A DNA stretch of 64,000 nt from Chloroflexota bacterium (GTDB lineage Bacteria; Chloroflexota; Limnocylindria; Limnocylindrales; CSP1-4): NCBI GenBank assembly GCA_021783095.1, contig JAJXUG010000010.1:1-64000 (forward strand), given 5' to 3'. Both the position numbers and the translations under genes were made by a program. The notes beneath the pieces are model-generated. The model worked only from the letters and a program-made list of their open reading frames with translations, was not told the DNA's origin and did not search any database. Shown here piece by piece: positions 1 through 9,144 of this stretch (positions are counted from its first letter, which is position 1; the number at the start of each line of letters is the position of its first letter).

Positions 1-34
1 GGTGACCGGACGGGGAGGGGAACCGGCTCGGCGG

Positions 35-262
35 TCACCGCGGCACCCCGGCGGCCATGCGGTCGAAGTTGGCATCGTCGGGGACCACCCCGGCGGCCTC
101 GAGCTCGCGGATGCGGGCGGTGTGGGTCCGCCAGGGGAGCCGGGCGGCGATGATCGCCCACTCGACGTTGGCGAGCCGGCAGGCGAGCTCGGGGTCAGGT
201 GTTGCCACGGCCGCGGCCAGCGCGCTACGCTGAGGGTCGGGGCTCGGCGTGGTGGCGTCCAC
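35..262 (-). CDS. small hypothetical protein of the integrated element
   Basis: A 75-residue protein starting at ATG, with no family I recognise. It is alanine- and arginine-rich and probably helical. It is last in a run of minus-strand genes that begins with the integrase at 1967, and its start overlaps the end of the gene before it by 38 bp, which suggests co-transcription. Position next to a tyrosine recombinase makes it a likely passenger of the integrated element. No function can be inferred. Confidence 0.5.
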   Translation of the reverse strand: MDATTPSPDPQRSALAAAVATPDPELACRLANVEWAIIAARLPWRTHTARIRELEAAGVVPDDANFDRMAAGVPR

Positions 263-572
263 GTTGTGCCTCCTGCCCGCTCCCGGTCATCTCACCGACG
301 GGGGCGGGCTTCTTGTTGCCGCGGGCGCGCGAGCTCGCGAGCGCGAGGCGGGCGAAGTGGGCGCGCCGGAGCAGTTGCGCCCGGCGCTCTGTCTCGGCGG
401 GCGCAAGCGTCTCGCCCCTTGCCGCCGCGGCCGCCTCCACCTCGCGGGTGAAGCGAGCGAGGAAGGCCGCGGTCCCGGCGCGCGTGGAGGTGCCGCCCTG
501 CGCGTGGAGCGCGAAGGCGCCGATCCTCGCCCGTATGGACCGCTGTTCGGGGGTGAGCGTCGTGCCAGCCAT
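225..572 (-). CDS. small hypothetical protein, element passenger
   Basis: A 115-residue basic, helical protein whose N-terminus reads MAGTTLTPEQRSIRARIGAF. Short proteins with this kind of start are familiar to me as uncharacterised genes in high-GC bacterial genomes, but I know no function. I use the ATG at 572; a TTG two codons upstream is possible. The C-terminal third is rich in Arg, Lys and Gly and may bind nucleic acid (inference only). It lies downstream of the integrase in the same orientation. Confidence 0.55.
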   Translation of the reverse strand: MAGTTLTPEQRSIRARIGAFALHAQGGTSTRAGTAAFLARFTREVEAAAAARGETLAPAETERRAQLLRRAHFARLALASSRARGNKKPAPVGEMTGSGQEAQRGRHHAEPRPSA

Positions 573-654
573 CGCCAAGATGGTCGGCCGGGCCTACCCC
601 GCGCGTCCCAGTGTCAGGCCCGCAGAATCCCGCAGGACTCCGCGGATGGTCCGG

Positions 655-1065
655 CTAGGGCTCGGACGCCACCAGGGCGTGCACGCCGTGCCAGTCGGCC
701 ACTCCGAGGCGGCGAAGATGCCTCGCGAGCGTGTCAGCGGATCGGTTTCCCCACTCCCTCGCGACAGCATCCTGCGAGGGAAGGGGCTTGTCCGGCCCCC
801 CCTGAGCCCGACGGTAGGCCCGCACGATCGCGATCCACTCCGCGCCCGAGGGGCGATGCTCGGCGGCCGCCACGGATGGCTGCGTGAGGGGCCCGCGCTT
901 CGCACGGTCCGACTCCCGCTCCCCGCGATCGAACTCCTCGGGCGTCCATGTCCGGCCCTGAGGGTCCGTGTACCACTCGCGGCCGCCGCGTCCGCCGAGG
1001 CGGTGCCAGTACCAGCCGCTCCCGACCGGCCCGATCTCCTCAGCGTCTTCCGGCACGGGGCTCAT
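655..1065 (-). CDS. hypothetical protein translationally coupled to the integrase
   Basis: A 136-residue protein whose ATG at 1065 overlaps the integrase stop codon in an ATGA arrangement, so the two are almost certainly translated together. An upstream in-frame start exists but would overlap the integrase much more. The N-terminal half is aromatic-rich ([22 protein letters not shown]). The C-terminal half, around [20 protein letters not shown], looks like a helix-turn-helix. A DNA-binding accessory of the recombinase, such as a directionality factor, is plausible but unproven. Confidence 0.55.
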   Translation of the reverse strand: MSPVPEDAEEIGPVGSGWYWHRLGGRGGREWYTDPQGRTWTPEEFDRGERESDRAKRGPLTQPSVAAAEHRPSGAEWIAIVRAYRRAQGGPDKPLPSQDAVAREWGNRSADTLARHLRRLGVADWHGVHALVASEP

Positions 1066-1967
1066 AGCCGGTCCGCCGGGCTCTTGTAGGCCGCGCGGGC
1101 GCGCTCGTCGGCCAGGGACGCCCCGTAGCGCCTCAGCATCGCCGGGGAGCGCCACCCGGCCAGCCGCTGGAGGTCGCCCTCGTTGCCGCCGTTGGCGAGG
1201 TACTCGTGCGCGAAGGTGTGCCGGAGCTGGTGCGGGTGGATGCGCCCGAGCCCGGCGGCCTCCGATCGCTTGGCGACCATCTGCGCGAACGCCGACGCCC
1301 GCAGCGGTCCGTCCTGCCCGAGCCAGAGCGCCGGGTCGTCGGCGTACCGGTGGCCGCGCCGGAGGCGGAGGTAGCGGTCGATCGCGACGGCAGTCTTCGC
1401 GCCGAACCGGACCGCGCGGACGTCCTTGCTCTTGGACCCCGTGACGTAGACCAGGCGCGCCCGGAGGTCGACGTCGGCGAGCAGCATCCCCGCGACCTCG
1501 GAGAGCCGGGCGCCCGTGTCATAGAACACCATCAGGATCGCGGTGTCGCGCCGGGACCGGAAGTCCGTTCCCTCGGCGTTGCGCAGCAGGGCGCGGAACA
1601 CGTCGGGAGAGATGACCGGGACGGGCGTCTCGGGGACCCTCGGCGGCGTCATCTTCGCCATCGGCGAGGCCTTCACCTCGTCCTCGTCCACGGCCCAGCG
1701 CCAGAACTTCGCCAGGGCCCGGTACTCGATGCTGAGCGTCGCCGGCTTGACGGTCTGGCGGCGCGCCCCGAGGTAGCTCTCGACGTGCTCCCGGCGGATC
1801 GCCCCGACGGCCGTCGGCATCCCGCTGGCCTCGAGGTGCCGGATGAGCCCGTCGAGCGCGTCGAGGTAGATCCGGGCGGTGGACGGCCGCCGCGTCGCCT
1901 CGAGGTGCAGCGCGAACGAGTCGCGTAGACTCGACACATGGTCAGGAGCGCGCGTCACGGTCCCCAC
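1062..1967 (-). CDS. tyrosine recombinase / phage-type integrase
   Basis: A 301-residue site-specific recombinase. The N-terminal SAM-like core-binding domain covers about residues 10-100 and the catalytic domain about 115-290. Catalytic residues are visible: Arg154 ([10 protein letters not shown]), a beta-hairpin Lys near 178-181, His246 and Arg249 (HPHQLRHTF), Trp272 and the nucleophile Tyr281 (MLRRYGAS), so it should be active. The GTG start at 1967 follows an AGAGG ribosome site. It reads away from tRNA-Arg(UCU), which begins 107 bp upstream. The 15-bp inverted repeat at 1980-2070 fills that space. It probably moved the small genes at 35-1065; the other end of the element is outside the window. 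A chromosomal XerC/D-like role is less likely given the passenger genes. Confidence 0.92.
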   Translation of the reverse strand: MGTVTRAPDHVSSLRDSFALHLEATRRPSTARIYLDALDGLIRHLEASGMPTAVGAIRREHVESYLGARRQTVKPATLSIEYRALAKFWRWAVDEDEVKASPMAKMTPPRVPETPVPVISPDVFRALLRNAEGTDFRSRRDTAILMVFYDTGARLSEVAGMLLADVDLRARLVYVTGSKSKDVRAVRFGAKTAVAIDRYLRLRRGHRYADDPALWLGQDGPLRASAFAQMVAKRSEAAGLGRIHPHQLRHTFAHEYLANGGNEGDLQRLAGWRSPAMLRRYGASLADERARAAYKSPADRL

Positions 1968-1979
1968 GGGTCAACCTCT

Positions 1980-2070
1980 GTTAGCTGCTCAGTCAAGCGG
2001 CGTGCTAACAGTACGCAGGTGATAACGTCCCGTCAAGTCGCCCGTTTCGTGCGTGGACTGAGCAGCTAAC
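1980..2070. repeat. perfect 15-bp inverted repeat between integrase and tRNA-Arg
   Basis: GTTAGCTGCTCAGTC (1980-1994) is repeated as its exact reverse complement at 2056-2070, with 61 bp between. The left arm abuts the integrase ribosome site; the right arm ends 3 bp before the tRNA. The loop is too long for a terminator. Binding sites for the integrase, an attachment-site arm, or an operator of the integrase promoter are the sensible readings. Confidence 0.7.
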
Positions 2071-2073
2071 CGG

Positions 2074-2149
2074 GCCCCCGTAGCTCAGCGGATAGAGCGG
2101 CCGCCTTCTAAGCGGCTGGTCGCAGGTTCGATTCCTGCCGGGGGCGCCA
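2074..2149 (+). tRNA. tRNA-Arg (anticodon UCU)
   Basis: A full cloverleaf can be drawn: acceptor GCCCCCG paired with CGGGGGC, D stem GCTC/GAGC, anticodon stem GCCGC/GCGGC with loop CTTCTAA giving anticodon TCT, T stem GCAGG/CCTGC with loop TTCGATT, discriminator G and an encoded CCA end. It decodes AGA, a rare codon in such GC-rich DNA. Its 5' side faces an integrase, whereas most tRNA-integrating elements use the 3' end. Confidence 0.97.
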
Positions 2150-2280
2150 CTGCCGGGGTGCCACCACAACGCAACCAGATGGCTCGATCGCGCTACCGCG
2201 AGCAGGTGGCCTGGCGCTCGTCCTCGACCTCGGTGCCCGCGTCCGCGTATGCTCGCGCTTCGGAGGTGACTGTCGGCACC

Positions 2281-5115
2281 GTGAGTGGGAGCAGCTTCAG
2301 GTTCGTGGGGCGCTCCACCGAGCTCGAGGCGCTTCGCGCCCTCGGGTCGGTCACGGCGCACGGCCGAATCTCGGCAGCGATCGTCGTCGCGGAGCCGGGC
2401 CTCGGCAAGTCGTGGCTCCTGGCGAAAGCGGTGTCGCAGATCGGGCTGCCGGCCCTCTATGCGCAGGGCTACGAACCCGGACGCGAGATCGCGTTCGCGG
2501 CAGCCGGCGGCCTCCTGCGCGAGCTGTCCCGCGCTCCGAGCGGAGGCGGGCGGCTCGAGGCGATGCTCCTCGGCGAGGCCGGAACCTCCGGCACCTTCAA
2601 CACGGTCCGGCTCTTCGAGGTCGCCTTCCGATGCCTCGCTGAGCTGGCCCCGGTCGCCATTCTCGCGGACGACCTCCAGTGGGCGGACACCGAGACGCTC
2701 GCGCTCCTGCACTACCTCGTCACGGCGGCCCGGGCCGACGACGTGCCGCTGGTCCTCCTGTGCGCCAGCCGCCCCTCGGACGTCGCCGAACCGTTCGCCG
2801 CGAGCCTGGCGGAGATGATGGCGCCCGAGTGCTTCCGGCGCATCGAGCTGGGACCGCTGGAGCGAGACGAGGGGATCGAGCTCGTTTCGCAGGTCGCGCC
2901 GGGTGTGGGTCACGAGGCGGCCGACCGGCTGTGGCTGCGCTCTCAGGGGTCGCCGTTCTGGCTGGCCGCGCTGGCGACCGAGAGTGGCGGAGGGCCCGAC
3001 CCGACGCGGCTGATCCGCAGCCGGTGCGCGGGTCTCGACGTCGACGCGCGCCACCTCTTCGCCCTGTTGGTCGTAGCGGGCGAGCCGATGACGGTCGAGG
3101 GCCTCGCGGCGGCCCTCGGCTGGCCGGACGAGCGTGCCAGCCGCGCGGGTCGCGTCCTCGTCGACCGCGGGCTCGGGCTCATGAGCGGCTCACTCCGGGT
3201 TGCCCATGACCTGATCCGCGAGTCGGCCCTCGTGACGCTCGCGGAGGACGAGCGCCGGAGCCTGCAGCGCCGGCTTGCCGGGTGGCTCGAGGGGTCCGCG
3301 GGAGATGACGTTCGAGCGCTGTCGCACGCGCTCGAGCACCGCCTCGCGGCCGGACTGCCGGGCGACGAGCTCGCGCTCCGCATCGCCGCCTCACCGCAAC
3401 GACGGCTGCTCGGCGGCGAGGGCCTGGCTGCCCTCGCCGCCGTCGCGGACACGGCCACGGGCGACATGGGGTCGTTCCTGCAGCGCGCAGGCGCACGTCT
3501 GGCCAGCGAGCTGGGCCAGTGGCACATCGCGCTCGAACGTTGGGGCGAGCTTGTCGACCGCCTCCCCGGAGACGGCGACCGCGCCGAGGCTGCCCTCGCC
3601 GCTGCGACGGCGGCCTTCCGTCTCGGGCTGCCCGGCGACGTGCACTCGTTCGCGAGCCGCGCCCGGGCGGCCGGCCGATCAGACCCCCGCGTTGCGATCG
3701 AGGCCGATTGCCGTGATGTGCAGGCGTTCAACTGGCTGGAAGGTCGCCCGGCTGAAGCGCAGCCACTCGTCGATCGGGCGGTCGAGTCCGCCGAAGCGCT
3801 GGCCGAGCGGGCAGGCGGCGTTGAGGGGCTCGATGATGCCACCTGTCGTGCCTACGTCAGGGCCGTCCGCGGGAAGCTCGACGCCGCGATCCGCCTGGCC
3901 GATGCCGAGACGGTCGCCGCCTCCGCCGACCTGATCCAGCGGGCCGCCCGCGACCCCGCCGAAGCGCTGGCGGCGGCGTCGGACGCGATCTTCTCGGTCC
4001 TCCAGTTCGAGGGGCTGCCTGGACCTGCCGAGCCGCGGGCTCGCCGGGCCCTCGAGGAGGCGCGGCGTCTCGTGCTGCCGAACCTCGAGGTGGAGGCGAC
4101 GCACTGGGCGGGTTGGAGCGCGCAGCATCGGGGACGCCTCGACGAGGCGAGCGAGCTGCTGCGCGAGGCGATCAGCCTCGCCCAGCGCGTCGAGCCGCCG
4201 CGCCGCTTCACCCTTGCGCAACTTCGCGCCATCGCGGCCAGCGTGGAGGCGAGTCGAGGCGACTGGCGCAGCGCGGTCGACGAGATCGAACAGGCGATTG
4301 CCGACGAGGCAAATCCGCACTTCAGGCTGGTGATCCACGCGCTGCACCTCTGGGTGCTCGGGCGATTCGCCGCCGCGGGAACGGTTCGGCTCGACGCGCT
4401 CATGGCGGAGATCGCACCGGCCATCGATGCTGCCGGCTGCGGCCGTTGTCGCTGGGAGGTCGTCCTCCACGGCGCCGAGGCTGCGGCCCGGCTTGGCGAG
4501 CTCGACTTGGCGGATGCACTGCTCCGCGACTGGGACGCCGCGCAGCCGCGGCCCCGTCCCGGCCCGGCGGCGCGACGCGCGTACGCGGCGGCACTCGTCG
4601 CCGCGCCACGAGATCCGGCCGGCAGCCTGCCGATGTTCGACCGCGCCGCCGAGCTGGCGACGGCGGCCGGGCACGACCTGATGGGGCTCTGGATCGGGCT
4701 CGACCGGGCGATCGCCCTCGTCCGTGTCGACCGGGCCCGCGCGGTGAGCATGCTCCGGGGCCTGGCAGGCGAGGCCGAGGCGATGGGGGCCGCCAGCGAG
4801 CGCCAGCTCGTCACCAGGGAGCTCCGAGCGCTGGGCGTGCGCACGTGGCGGCGCGCGCGGACGGCGGGGTGGGGCGAACTCACGGCGCGCGAACGCGAGG
4901 TCGCCGCGCTGGTCGCCGCGGGGGCCAGCAACCCGGAGATCGCGCAGGCGCTGTTCCTGTCGCGGAAGACCGTGGAGCGCCACGTCTCGAACATCCTCGT
5001 CACGCTCGGAGTGCGCAACCGCGCCGAGCTGGCCGCGCGGACTGCAAGGAGCGAGGCCGCTGTGGGCCGAAGCGATGATCGATTCCCGCGGAAAGATGCG
5101 GGAGTTGCCCGATGA
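2281..5115 (+). CDS. LuxR-family transcriptional regulator with N-terminal AAA ATPase (LAL/MalT-like)
   Basis: A 944-residue signal-integrating regulator. From the GTG at 2281 (Shine-Dalgarno GGAGGTGA, 11 nt upstream) the protein begins [20 protein letters not shown], the usual start of this family. Walker A is EPGLGKS near residue 40 and Walker B is AILADDLQW near 128. A long helical, TPR-like region fills the middle. The C-terminal LuxR helix-turn-helix carries [15 protein letters not shown] and [13 protein letters not shown]. An in-frame ATG at 2158 would start 9 bp after the tRNA without a ribosome site and is rejected. Three small genes follow closely, and this protein is their likely regulator, but the ligand is unknown. 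Confidence 0.9.
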   Translation: MSGSSFRFVGRSTELEALRALGSVTAHGRISAAIVVAEPGLGKSWLLAKAVSQIGLPALYAQGYEPGREIAFAAAGGLLRELSRAPSGGGRLEAMLLGEAGTSGTFNTVRLFEVAFRCLAELAPVAILADDLQWADTETLALLHYLVTAARADDVPLVLLCASRPSDVAEPFAASLAEMMAPECFRRIELGPLERDEGIELVSQVAPGVGHEAADRLWLRSQGSPFWLAALATESGGGPDPTRLIRSRCAGLDVDARHLFALLVVAGEPMTVEGLAAALGWPDERASRAGRVLVDRGLGLMSGSLRVAHDLIRESALVTLAEDERRSLQRRLAGWLEGSAGDDVRALSHALEHRLAAGLPGDELALRIAASPQRRLLGGEGLAALAAVADTATGDMGSFLQRAGARLASELGQWHIALERWGELVDRLPGDGDRAEAALAAATAAFRLGLPGDVHSFASRARAAGRSDPRVAIEADCRDVQAFNWLEGRPAEAQPLVDRAVESAEALAERAGGVEGLDDATCRAYVRAVRGKLDAAIRLADAETVAASADLIQRAARDPAEALAAASDAIFSVLQFEGLPGPAEPRARRALEEARRLVLPNLEVEATHWAGWSAQHRGRLDEASELLREAISLAQRVEPPRRFTLAQLRAIAASVEASRGDWRSAVDEIEQAIADEANPHFRLVIHALHLWVLGRFAAAGTVRLDALMAEIAPAIDAAGCGRCRWEVVLHGAEAAARLGELDLADALLRDWDAAQPRPRPGPAARRAYAAALVAAPRDPAGSLPMFDRAAELATAAGHDLMGLWIGLDRAIALVRVDRARAVSMLRGLAGEAEAMGAASERQLVTRELRALGVRTWRRARTAGWGELTAREREVAALVAAGASNPEIAQALFLSRKTVERHVSNILVTLGVRNRAELAARTARSEAAVGRSDDRFPRKDAGVAR

Positions 5116-5149
5116 TCGCCCGCTGAATGCCCGGCATCGTGGCCCACCG

Positions 5150-5428
5150 ATGGGGTTGCTCGTCGTTCTCGTACCAGCCGATCTCAAAGGCCTGACGCTC
5201 GGCACTTCCGCGCTCGACGCCTTCGCGCGCCTCGGAGTGACCAGCGTGTCGCTCGCTCGGGACGAGAACACGGCGGCCGTCATTCTCGAGGGCTGGGGGT
5301 TCGACGCCGGACGCGCGGACGCGGTGCTTGCCGCGCTCGGTGCGATTCCGGGCGAAGCGCGGACGCTGCAGCCGGTGGCGCAACTGGCGGTCATGGCCGC
5401 CTCGACCGAAGGAGGAGTTCTCGAATGA
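5150..5428 (+). CDS. small conserved-looking protein of unknown function
   Basis: A 92-residue protein starting MGLLVVLVPADLKGLTLGTS. It has an alternating hydrophobic N-terminal strand and later a helical repeat, suggesting a small alpha/beta fold. An in-frame ATG at 5075 overlaps the end of the LuxR gene; I prefer 5150 because the hydrophobic strand begins there. Its stop overlaps the start of the secreted protein gene (ATGA). The run LuxR regulator, this gene, secreted peptide, DUF1059-like gene looks like one unit. No function is recognised. Confidence 0.6.
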   Translation: MGLLVVLVPADLKGLTLGTSALDAFARLGVTSVSLARDENTAAVILEGWGFDAGRADAVLAALGAIPGEARTLQPVAQLAVMAASTEGGVLE

Positions 5429-5685
5429 AGCGCCTCGCACTGGGAATCGCGCTCATCGCCACGCTGGCGTTCGCGGGCACTGCCGCCGCGGCCGACCCGC
5501 CGACCACGCCGACCGGCTACGCCGGAGCGGCGAACATGGTCAACGTCAACGCCCGGCCGGGCATGATGAACGCGATGACGCACGATGCGAACGGCCACGG
5601 GAACGGGGGCATGTGGTGCGCGGTGTACATCACGAACGGCGTTCAGGCGCCCAGCACCTGTTCGGCAGTCAACGCCAGCCGTTAG
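5425..5685 (+). CDS. small secreted protein
   Basis: An 86-residue precursor with a clear Sec signal peptide: MKR, a hydrophobic core LALGIALIATLAFAGTAAAA, and an AAAAD-type cleavage site. The mature part is about 60 residues, rich in Asn, Gly, Met and His (NMVNVNARPGMMNAMTHDAN), with two cysteines that could form a disulfide. The Met/His content would allow metal binding, but that is a guess. It overlaps the upstream gene by 4 bp and sits in the LuxR-associated cluster. Confidence 0.7.
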   Translation: MKRLALGIALIATLAFAGTAAAADPPTTPTGYAGAANMVNVNARPGMMNAMTHDANGHGNGGMWCAVYITNGVQAPSTCSAVNASR

Positions 5686-5703
5686 GACGGGGAGGAGCTG
5701 AGC

Positions 5704-5916
5704 GTGCGCGCAATCGAATGCGTGGCGCCGAACTGCGCCCACCTCCACGCGCGAACCGATGAGCTGCTCGTGAGCGAAGCGATGCGCCACGCCCAGGAGG
5801 TCCATCCGGGGATGGACTTCCCCGAGCCGGCGGCGCGGGACTTCGTCCGAGCGGGCGCCTACGACGACAGCGAGCATGCCGCGCACGAGTCCGCCGAATC
5901 CGTGACGCGTCAGTAG
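5704..5916 (+). CDS. DUF1059-like small protein
   Basis: A 70-residue soluble protein. The start is a GTG preceded by a strong GGGGAGGAG site. Features of the DUF1059 type are visible: an N-terminal Cys pair (IECVAPNCAHLH), a central helix, and HAQEVHPGMDF followed by an acidic helix. The family has no firm biochemical role. Its position after the secreted peptide suggests membership of the LuxR-controlled group. Confidence 0.65.
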   Translation: MRAIECVAPNCAHLHARTDELLVSEAMRHAQEVHPGMDFPEPAARDFVRAGAYDDSEHAAHESAESVTRQ

Positions 5917-6447
5917 CTGGACAAGCGCGGGCGGGTCTCGCACCAGCGGTGCGCGTCCCGCCCGCTCGTCGCGCCCGGGTCGAGACCCGCCTCCAGCGCG
6001 GGGCGCCGAGACAGCTGCCAGGGAGCCTTCGTCAGCTCGCGGCGAGCTCAGCAACCCCTGACCCGGGGGCCGCCCAAACCGCTGGTCCGGCGCCCGACCC
6101 CTCGACGCCCGTGTCCGCCTGCCTGCTGAGCTTCCGGGCCGTCAAGCCGGCGGAGCAGCCCTTGCATTCGAGGGAGTCCGTGGGGCAACGGATCTCGCAG
6201 CCGGAACCCCTCCCTCTTTGGGGCCAATCGTCTTCGGGCGCCCGAGCGAACCGAGCCACAACCGCGAGCTGATGCAGCCAAGACCCGACTCCGCGCCAGT
6301 GGTTGCTCGACCGCTCAACATGGGTGCTGGTGCTGCGGCGCTTGATACCCTTGCCTGCTCCGCCGGCCGTTGCCTCCTTCCTATGGCGACCGGTGCTCAC
6401 TCCCGCAGCTGTCGACCCCGATCCCGCCAACTGGAACCGGAGCCTTG
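5917..6447. other. 531-bp gap before the TMEM165/GDT1 gene
   Basis: No open frame here looks like a protein. I searched by eye for the conserved core of the yybP-ykoY manganese riboswitch, which often precedes this transporter family, and did not find it. The stretch may carry the 5' region of the transporter, but I see no clear promoter or terminator. Confidence 0.4.
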
Positions 6448-7026
6448 GTGAACGCCTTCCTCCTCGCGCTCGGCGTCGTCTTCCTTGCTGAGCTCGGCGA
6501 CAAGAGCCAGCTCATGGCGCTCGCGTTCGCCGCCCGTTACCGCGCGCTGACGGTCCTCGTCGCCGTGTCGATCGCGACCCTGCTGGTCCACGCAGGCTCG
6601 GTCCTGCTGGGGCGCGTGTTCGCGCTCGCCCTGCCGACGAACGTGATCCTCGTCGTGGCCGGCCTCGCGTTCTTCGGCTTTGCCGCCTGGACGCTGCGCG
6701 GCGACAAGCTCGGCGAGCAGGAGGAGGAGCGCGCGCAGCAGACCGGGCGCTGGGCGCTCGTCACCATCGGCACGGCCTTCTTCCTGGCCGAGCTGGGCGA
6801 CAAGACGATGCTCGCCACGATGGCGCTCGCGACGACGGAGGAGCCCATCGGCACCTGGCTGGGCTCGACGGTCGGCATGGTGGCGGCCGACGCCATCGCG
6901 ATCGCCATCGGCGCGCTGCTGGGGGCCCGGCTGCCCGAGCGAGCGATCAAGGTGCTGGCCGCCGGTGCGTTCGTCGTCTTCGGCGTCCTCCTCGTGGCCG
7001 AGGGGCTCGGGCTGCTCCCGCGCTGA
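6448..7026 (+). CDS. TMEM165/GDT1 family (UPF0016) cation transporter
   Basis: A 192-residue integral membrane protein with six predicted helices in two homologous halves. Each half carries the family signature: FLAELGDKSQL in helix 1 and FLAELGDKTML in helix 4. The acidic residue and lysine of these motifs form the cation path. Characterised members move Mn2+ (or Ca2+) out of the cytoplasm in exchange for protons. The GTG at 6448 is chosen because the preceding in-frame codons from an ATG at 6370 are Pro/Ser/Thr-rich and not membrane-like. Mn2+ efflux is the most likely role. Confidence 0.9.
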   Translation: MNAFLLALGVVFLAELGDKSQLMALAFAARYRALTVLVAVSIATLLVHAGSVLLGRVFALALPTNVILVVAGLAFFGFAAWTLRGDKLGEQEEERAQQTGRWALVTIGTAFFLAELGDKTMLATMALATTEEPIGTWLGSTVGMVAADAIAIAIGALLGARLPERAIKVLAAGAFVVFGVLLVAEGLGLLPR

Positions 7027-7121
7027 CGCCGGCGGCGCTTGCCAGAACCTGCGACAAAACCGACACCGGGGCGCCCGGCGAACTCCCCCGTGCTCGCATC
7101 GCCCCAGCGTTGTGGTTCACT

Positions 7122-7238
7122 GGCGGTCGGCATCGCGGGCATGGTGGCCTCGGCGGTGACCGGTGCGTCCGACGCGGCAGCGGCGGTCGGCATCGCGGGC
7201 ATGGTGGCCTCGGCGGTGACCGGGGCGTCCGACGCGGT
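7122..7238. repeat. two tandem 57-bp near-identical copies, 60-bp period
   Basis: Positions 7122-7178 and 7182-7238 are the same apart from one base (7164 T versus 7224 G). The pair lies between the convergent ends of the transporter gene and the DegT-like gene. The 60-bp period is a multiple of three, but neither neighbouring frame is a credible gene, so it looks like a recent slippage or unequal-crossover duplication in spacer DNA. Confidence 0.85.
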
Positions 7239-7263
7239 GGACGCCGTAGTGCCGCCTCCCGGG

Positions 7264-8358
7264 TCAAGCCGAGCGCAGCGCCTCCTGGAGGATGGCTCCC
7301 AGCACGAGCATGTCCGACGCGTCGAAGCGCTGGTCGGCGTGGATGGACAGGATCCGCCGCGAGAGGTCGGCGTCCGCGTCGCTCGTTCCGGTGTCGAGCG
7401 CCGGGTCCAGCGGCCAGAGCACCGTCGGCACCACCGCCCGCGCCCGCAGGGCCTCCTGGGCACGCGCTCTGGCCTGCGCGGTGTCGAACACCAGCGTGAG
7501 CGCGAATGCGACGCCACCCTCGGGTGTCGGCAGGATCCGGGCGTGGGCAGGGGTGCCGACGGCCTCGGCAAGCCCCTCGATGTTCGCCCGCCGCCGTTCG
7601 CGCCAGGCCTGCAGCGGCATCTGTGCCACGAGCGCCCTCGACACCGGCGAGATCCCCGGCCGCTCGGGCGATCCGGGCGGTGACGGTGCTGCGGCTGCGG
7701 TCGGCTCCCCGGTCGCCGCCGCCGCGATCCGGGCAAGCGCCCGAAGCCGGAGGCGTTCGCCCGCGACCGCCCCACCCGCGCGATGCCGGCGCTCGATCGC
7801 GCTCGCAAGGCGCTGCGCCGCAGGGCCGCCCCCCGGCGTCCCCGGCTCGGGCGGCAGCTCGTGGCCGCGCGGCGACCAGACGACTCCGCCGTCGGGGATC
7901 GGGAGCGTCTTGCGCAGCGACGCGAATGCGAAGTCGGCGACGCTGTTCCGCGCCCAGTCGGACCCGAGGTCGTGCGAGTGGTCCTCGACGACGGGAGCGC
8001 CGCGGCGCGCGGGGCGGCCCGCGGCTGGCCGCCGGCGGACGCCCAGCTGGTTGGCCACGACCACGACATCGCCTTCGACGGCAGGGACCCCGCGAGGCTC
8101 AGGCGCCGCCCACAGCTCATGGTCGGGATAGACGAGGACCTCGACGCCGGCCGGGAACGCCCGGAGCGCGGCCGGGACCTCGGGGCAGTAGTAGCTCGGC
8201 AGCCAGACGCGGGACCAGCCGCGATGCTCGGCGCCCCACCGCAGGAGCGCGGCCAGCGCGTCGGTGCCCGACGCGAACAGCGGAGCGTCGCCGGGCCATG
8301 GGAGGTCGGTGGCCCGCGCGCTCACCGCATCATCCTGAGCCGCCTCCGCGTCCTGCAC
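7264..8358 (-). CDS. DegT/DnrJ/EryC1-like PLP-dependent protein
   Basis: About 364 residues. Early motifs match the sugar-aminotransferase fold: LFASGTDALAALL (cofactor phosphate site), VWLPSYYCPEV, GDVVVVANQLGV, VVEDHSHDLGSDW (Asp for the pyridine nitrogen) and FAFASLRKTLPIPDGG, whose Lys would bind PLP. The family makes amino sugars or related amines. The GTG at 8358 follows GGGAGG closely (4 nt); another GTG at 8325 is possible. Longer frames upstream would run into the divergent J-domain gene and are Pro/Arg-rich. No other sugar genes are nearby, so the substrate is open. Confidence 0.75.
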   Translation of the reverse strand: MQDAEAAQDDAVSARATDLPWPGDAPLFASGTDALAALLRWGAEHRGWSRVWLPSYYCPEVPAALRAFPAGVEVLVYPDHELWAAPEPRGVPAVEGDVVVVANQLGVRRRPAAGRPARRGAPVVEDHSHDLGSDWARNSVADFAFASLRKTLPIPDGGVVWSPRGHELPPEPGTPGGGPAAQRLASAIERRHRAGGAVAGERLRLRALARIAAAATGEPTAAAAPSPPGSPERPGISPVSRALVAQMPLQAWRERRRANIEGLAEAVGTPAHARILPTPEGGVAFALTLVFDTAQARARAQEALRARAVVPTVLWPLDPALDTGTSDADADLSRRILSIHADQRFDASDMLVLGAILQEALRSA

Positions 8359-8530
8359 CTGACCTCCCGGCGGTCCGCTCGCGACCGACGCAGGCCGCCC
8401 CGTCAGCGTACCCCCGGGCCGGGACTGCCCTGCCTCTCGTCTGGGGGCGCTGGCCCGCCCGCCCAGTCTCCCACCGCGAATGAGGGGCAACCCGTTGACC
8501 AGGCGCCCTCCAGGCGCGCACCGTACGGCC

Positions 8531-8872
8531 ATGCGTCCCAGCCGTCGGCCCGCCGACCCCCATGCCGTGCTCGGCGTCGAGCCGAGCGCCACCCGCGCCG
8601 AGATCCGCCGCGCCTACCGCCGCCGCGCGCTCGAGATCCACCCCGACGTCGCCGAGACGGACACCACGGCCGAGATGGCCGCCCTCAACCAGGCGCGCGA
8701 CGAGTTGCTGGGGAGGGTGCCGAGGGCCGGCACGACGCGCGACGAGCCCGATCCGGCATCCCCGCCCGGTCCGCGGCACGGCCCGGCGGCCGGGCGCGGC
8801 TACGACCACGCGCCAGCCTGGGACGACTACTGGTCCGCCTGGAACGACCCGCCCCGCCGCCCGCCGCGCTGA
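8531..8872 (+). CDS. small J-domain protein
   Basis: A 113-residue protein. Residues 8-60 form a J domain: HAVLGVEPSATRAEIRRAYR and LEIHPDVAE, where the HPD tripeptide that stimulates DnaK ATPase is intact. The rest is a low-complexity Pro/Gly/Trp tail without a zinc finger, so it is not DnaJ itself but a specialised co-chaperone. The start is preceded at 6 nt by a CACCGT -10-like box. A second J-domain protein is encoded at 27312. Confidence 0.8.
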   Translation: MRPSRRPADPHAVLGVEPSATRAEIRRAYRRRALEIHPDVAETDTTAEMAALNQARDELLGRVPRAGTTRDEPDPASPPGPRHGPAAGRGYDHAPAWDDYWSAWNDPPRRPPR

Positions 8873-9144
8873 CCCGCCCCGCTGACCGGCGCCGCTGACC
8901 GGCTGCGCGCCCGCGCCGACGCGCCCCGCTGAGGTCGCTGGTGCTCGCCCGGTCCGATGGTCCCGTCGGGACGGCCCTTCCGGCCCGGGACCCGCATCGA
9001 ACCGCAACCGCGGCGCCGGGTCTGGCGGCAGGCGCCGCGAGCGCCCCCCTCCCGTACCGTCGGCACTGGGCCCGCCGGGTCCCGCAAGCCAGCCCACTCG
9101 CGCCCGCGCCCCCGGCGTCTGTCCCAATCGCACGGAGGGACCGC

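Noticed and set aside
3679-6054. 791-codon open frame on the minus strand
   Set aside because: It is antisense to the LuxR gene and the small genes after it, is Arg/Ala/Pro-rich and shows no motif; it is a product of high third-position GC.
5917-6447. Manganese (yybP-ykoY) riboswitch before the TMEM165/GDT1 gene
   Set aside because: Expected from the gene family, but the conserved loop sequences could not be found on reading the region.
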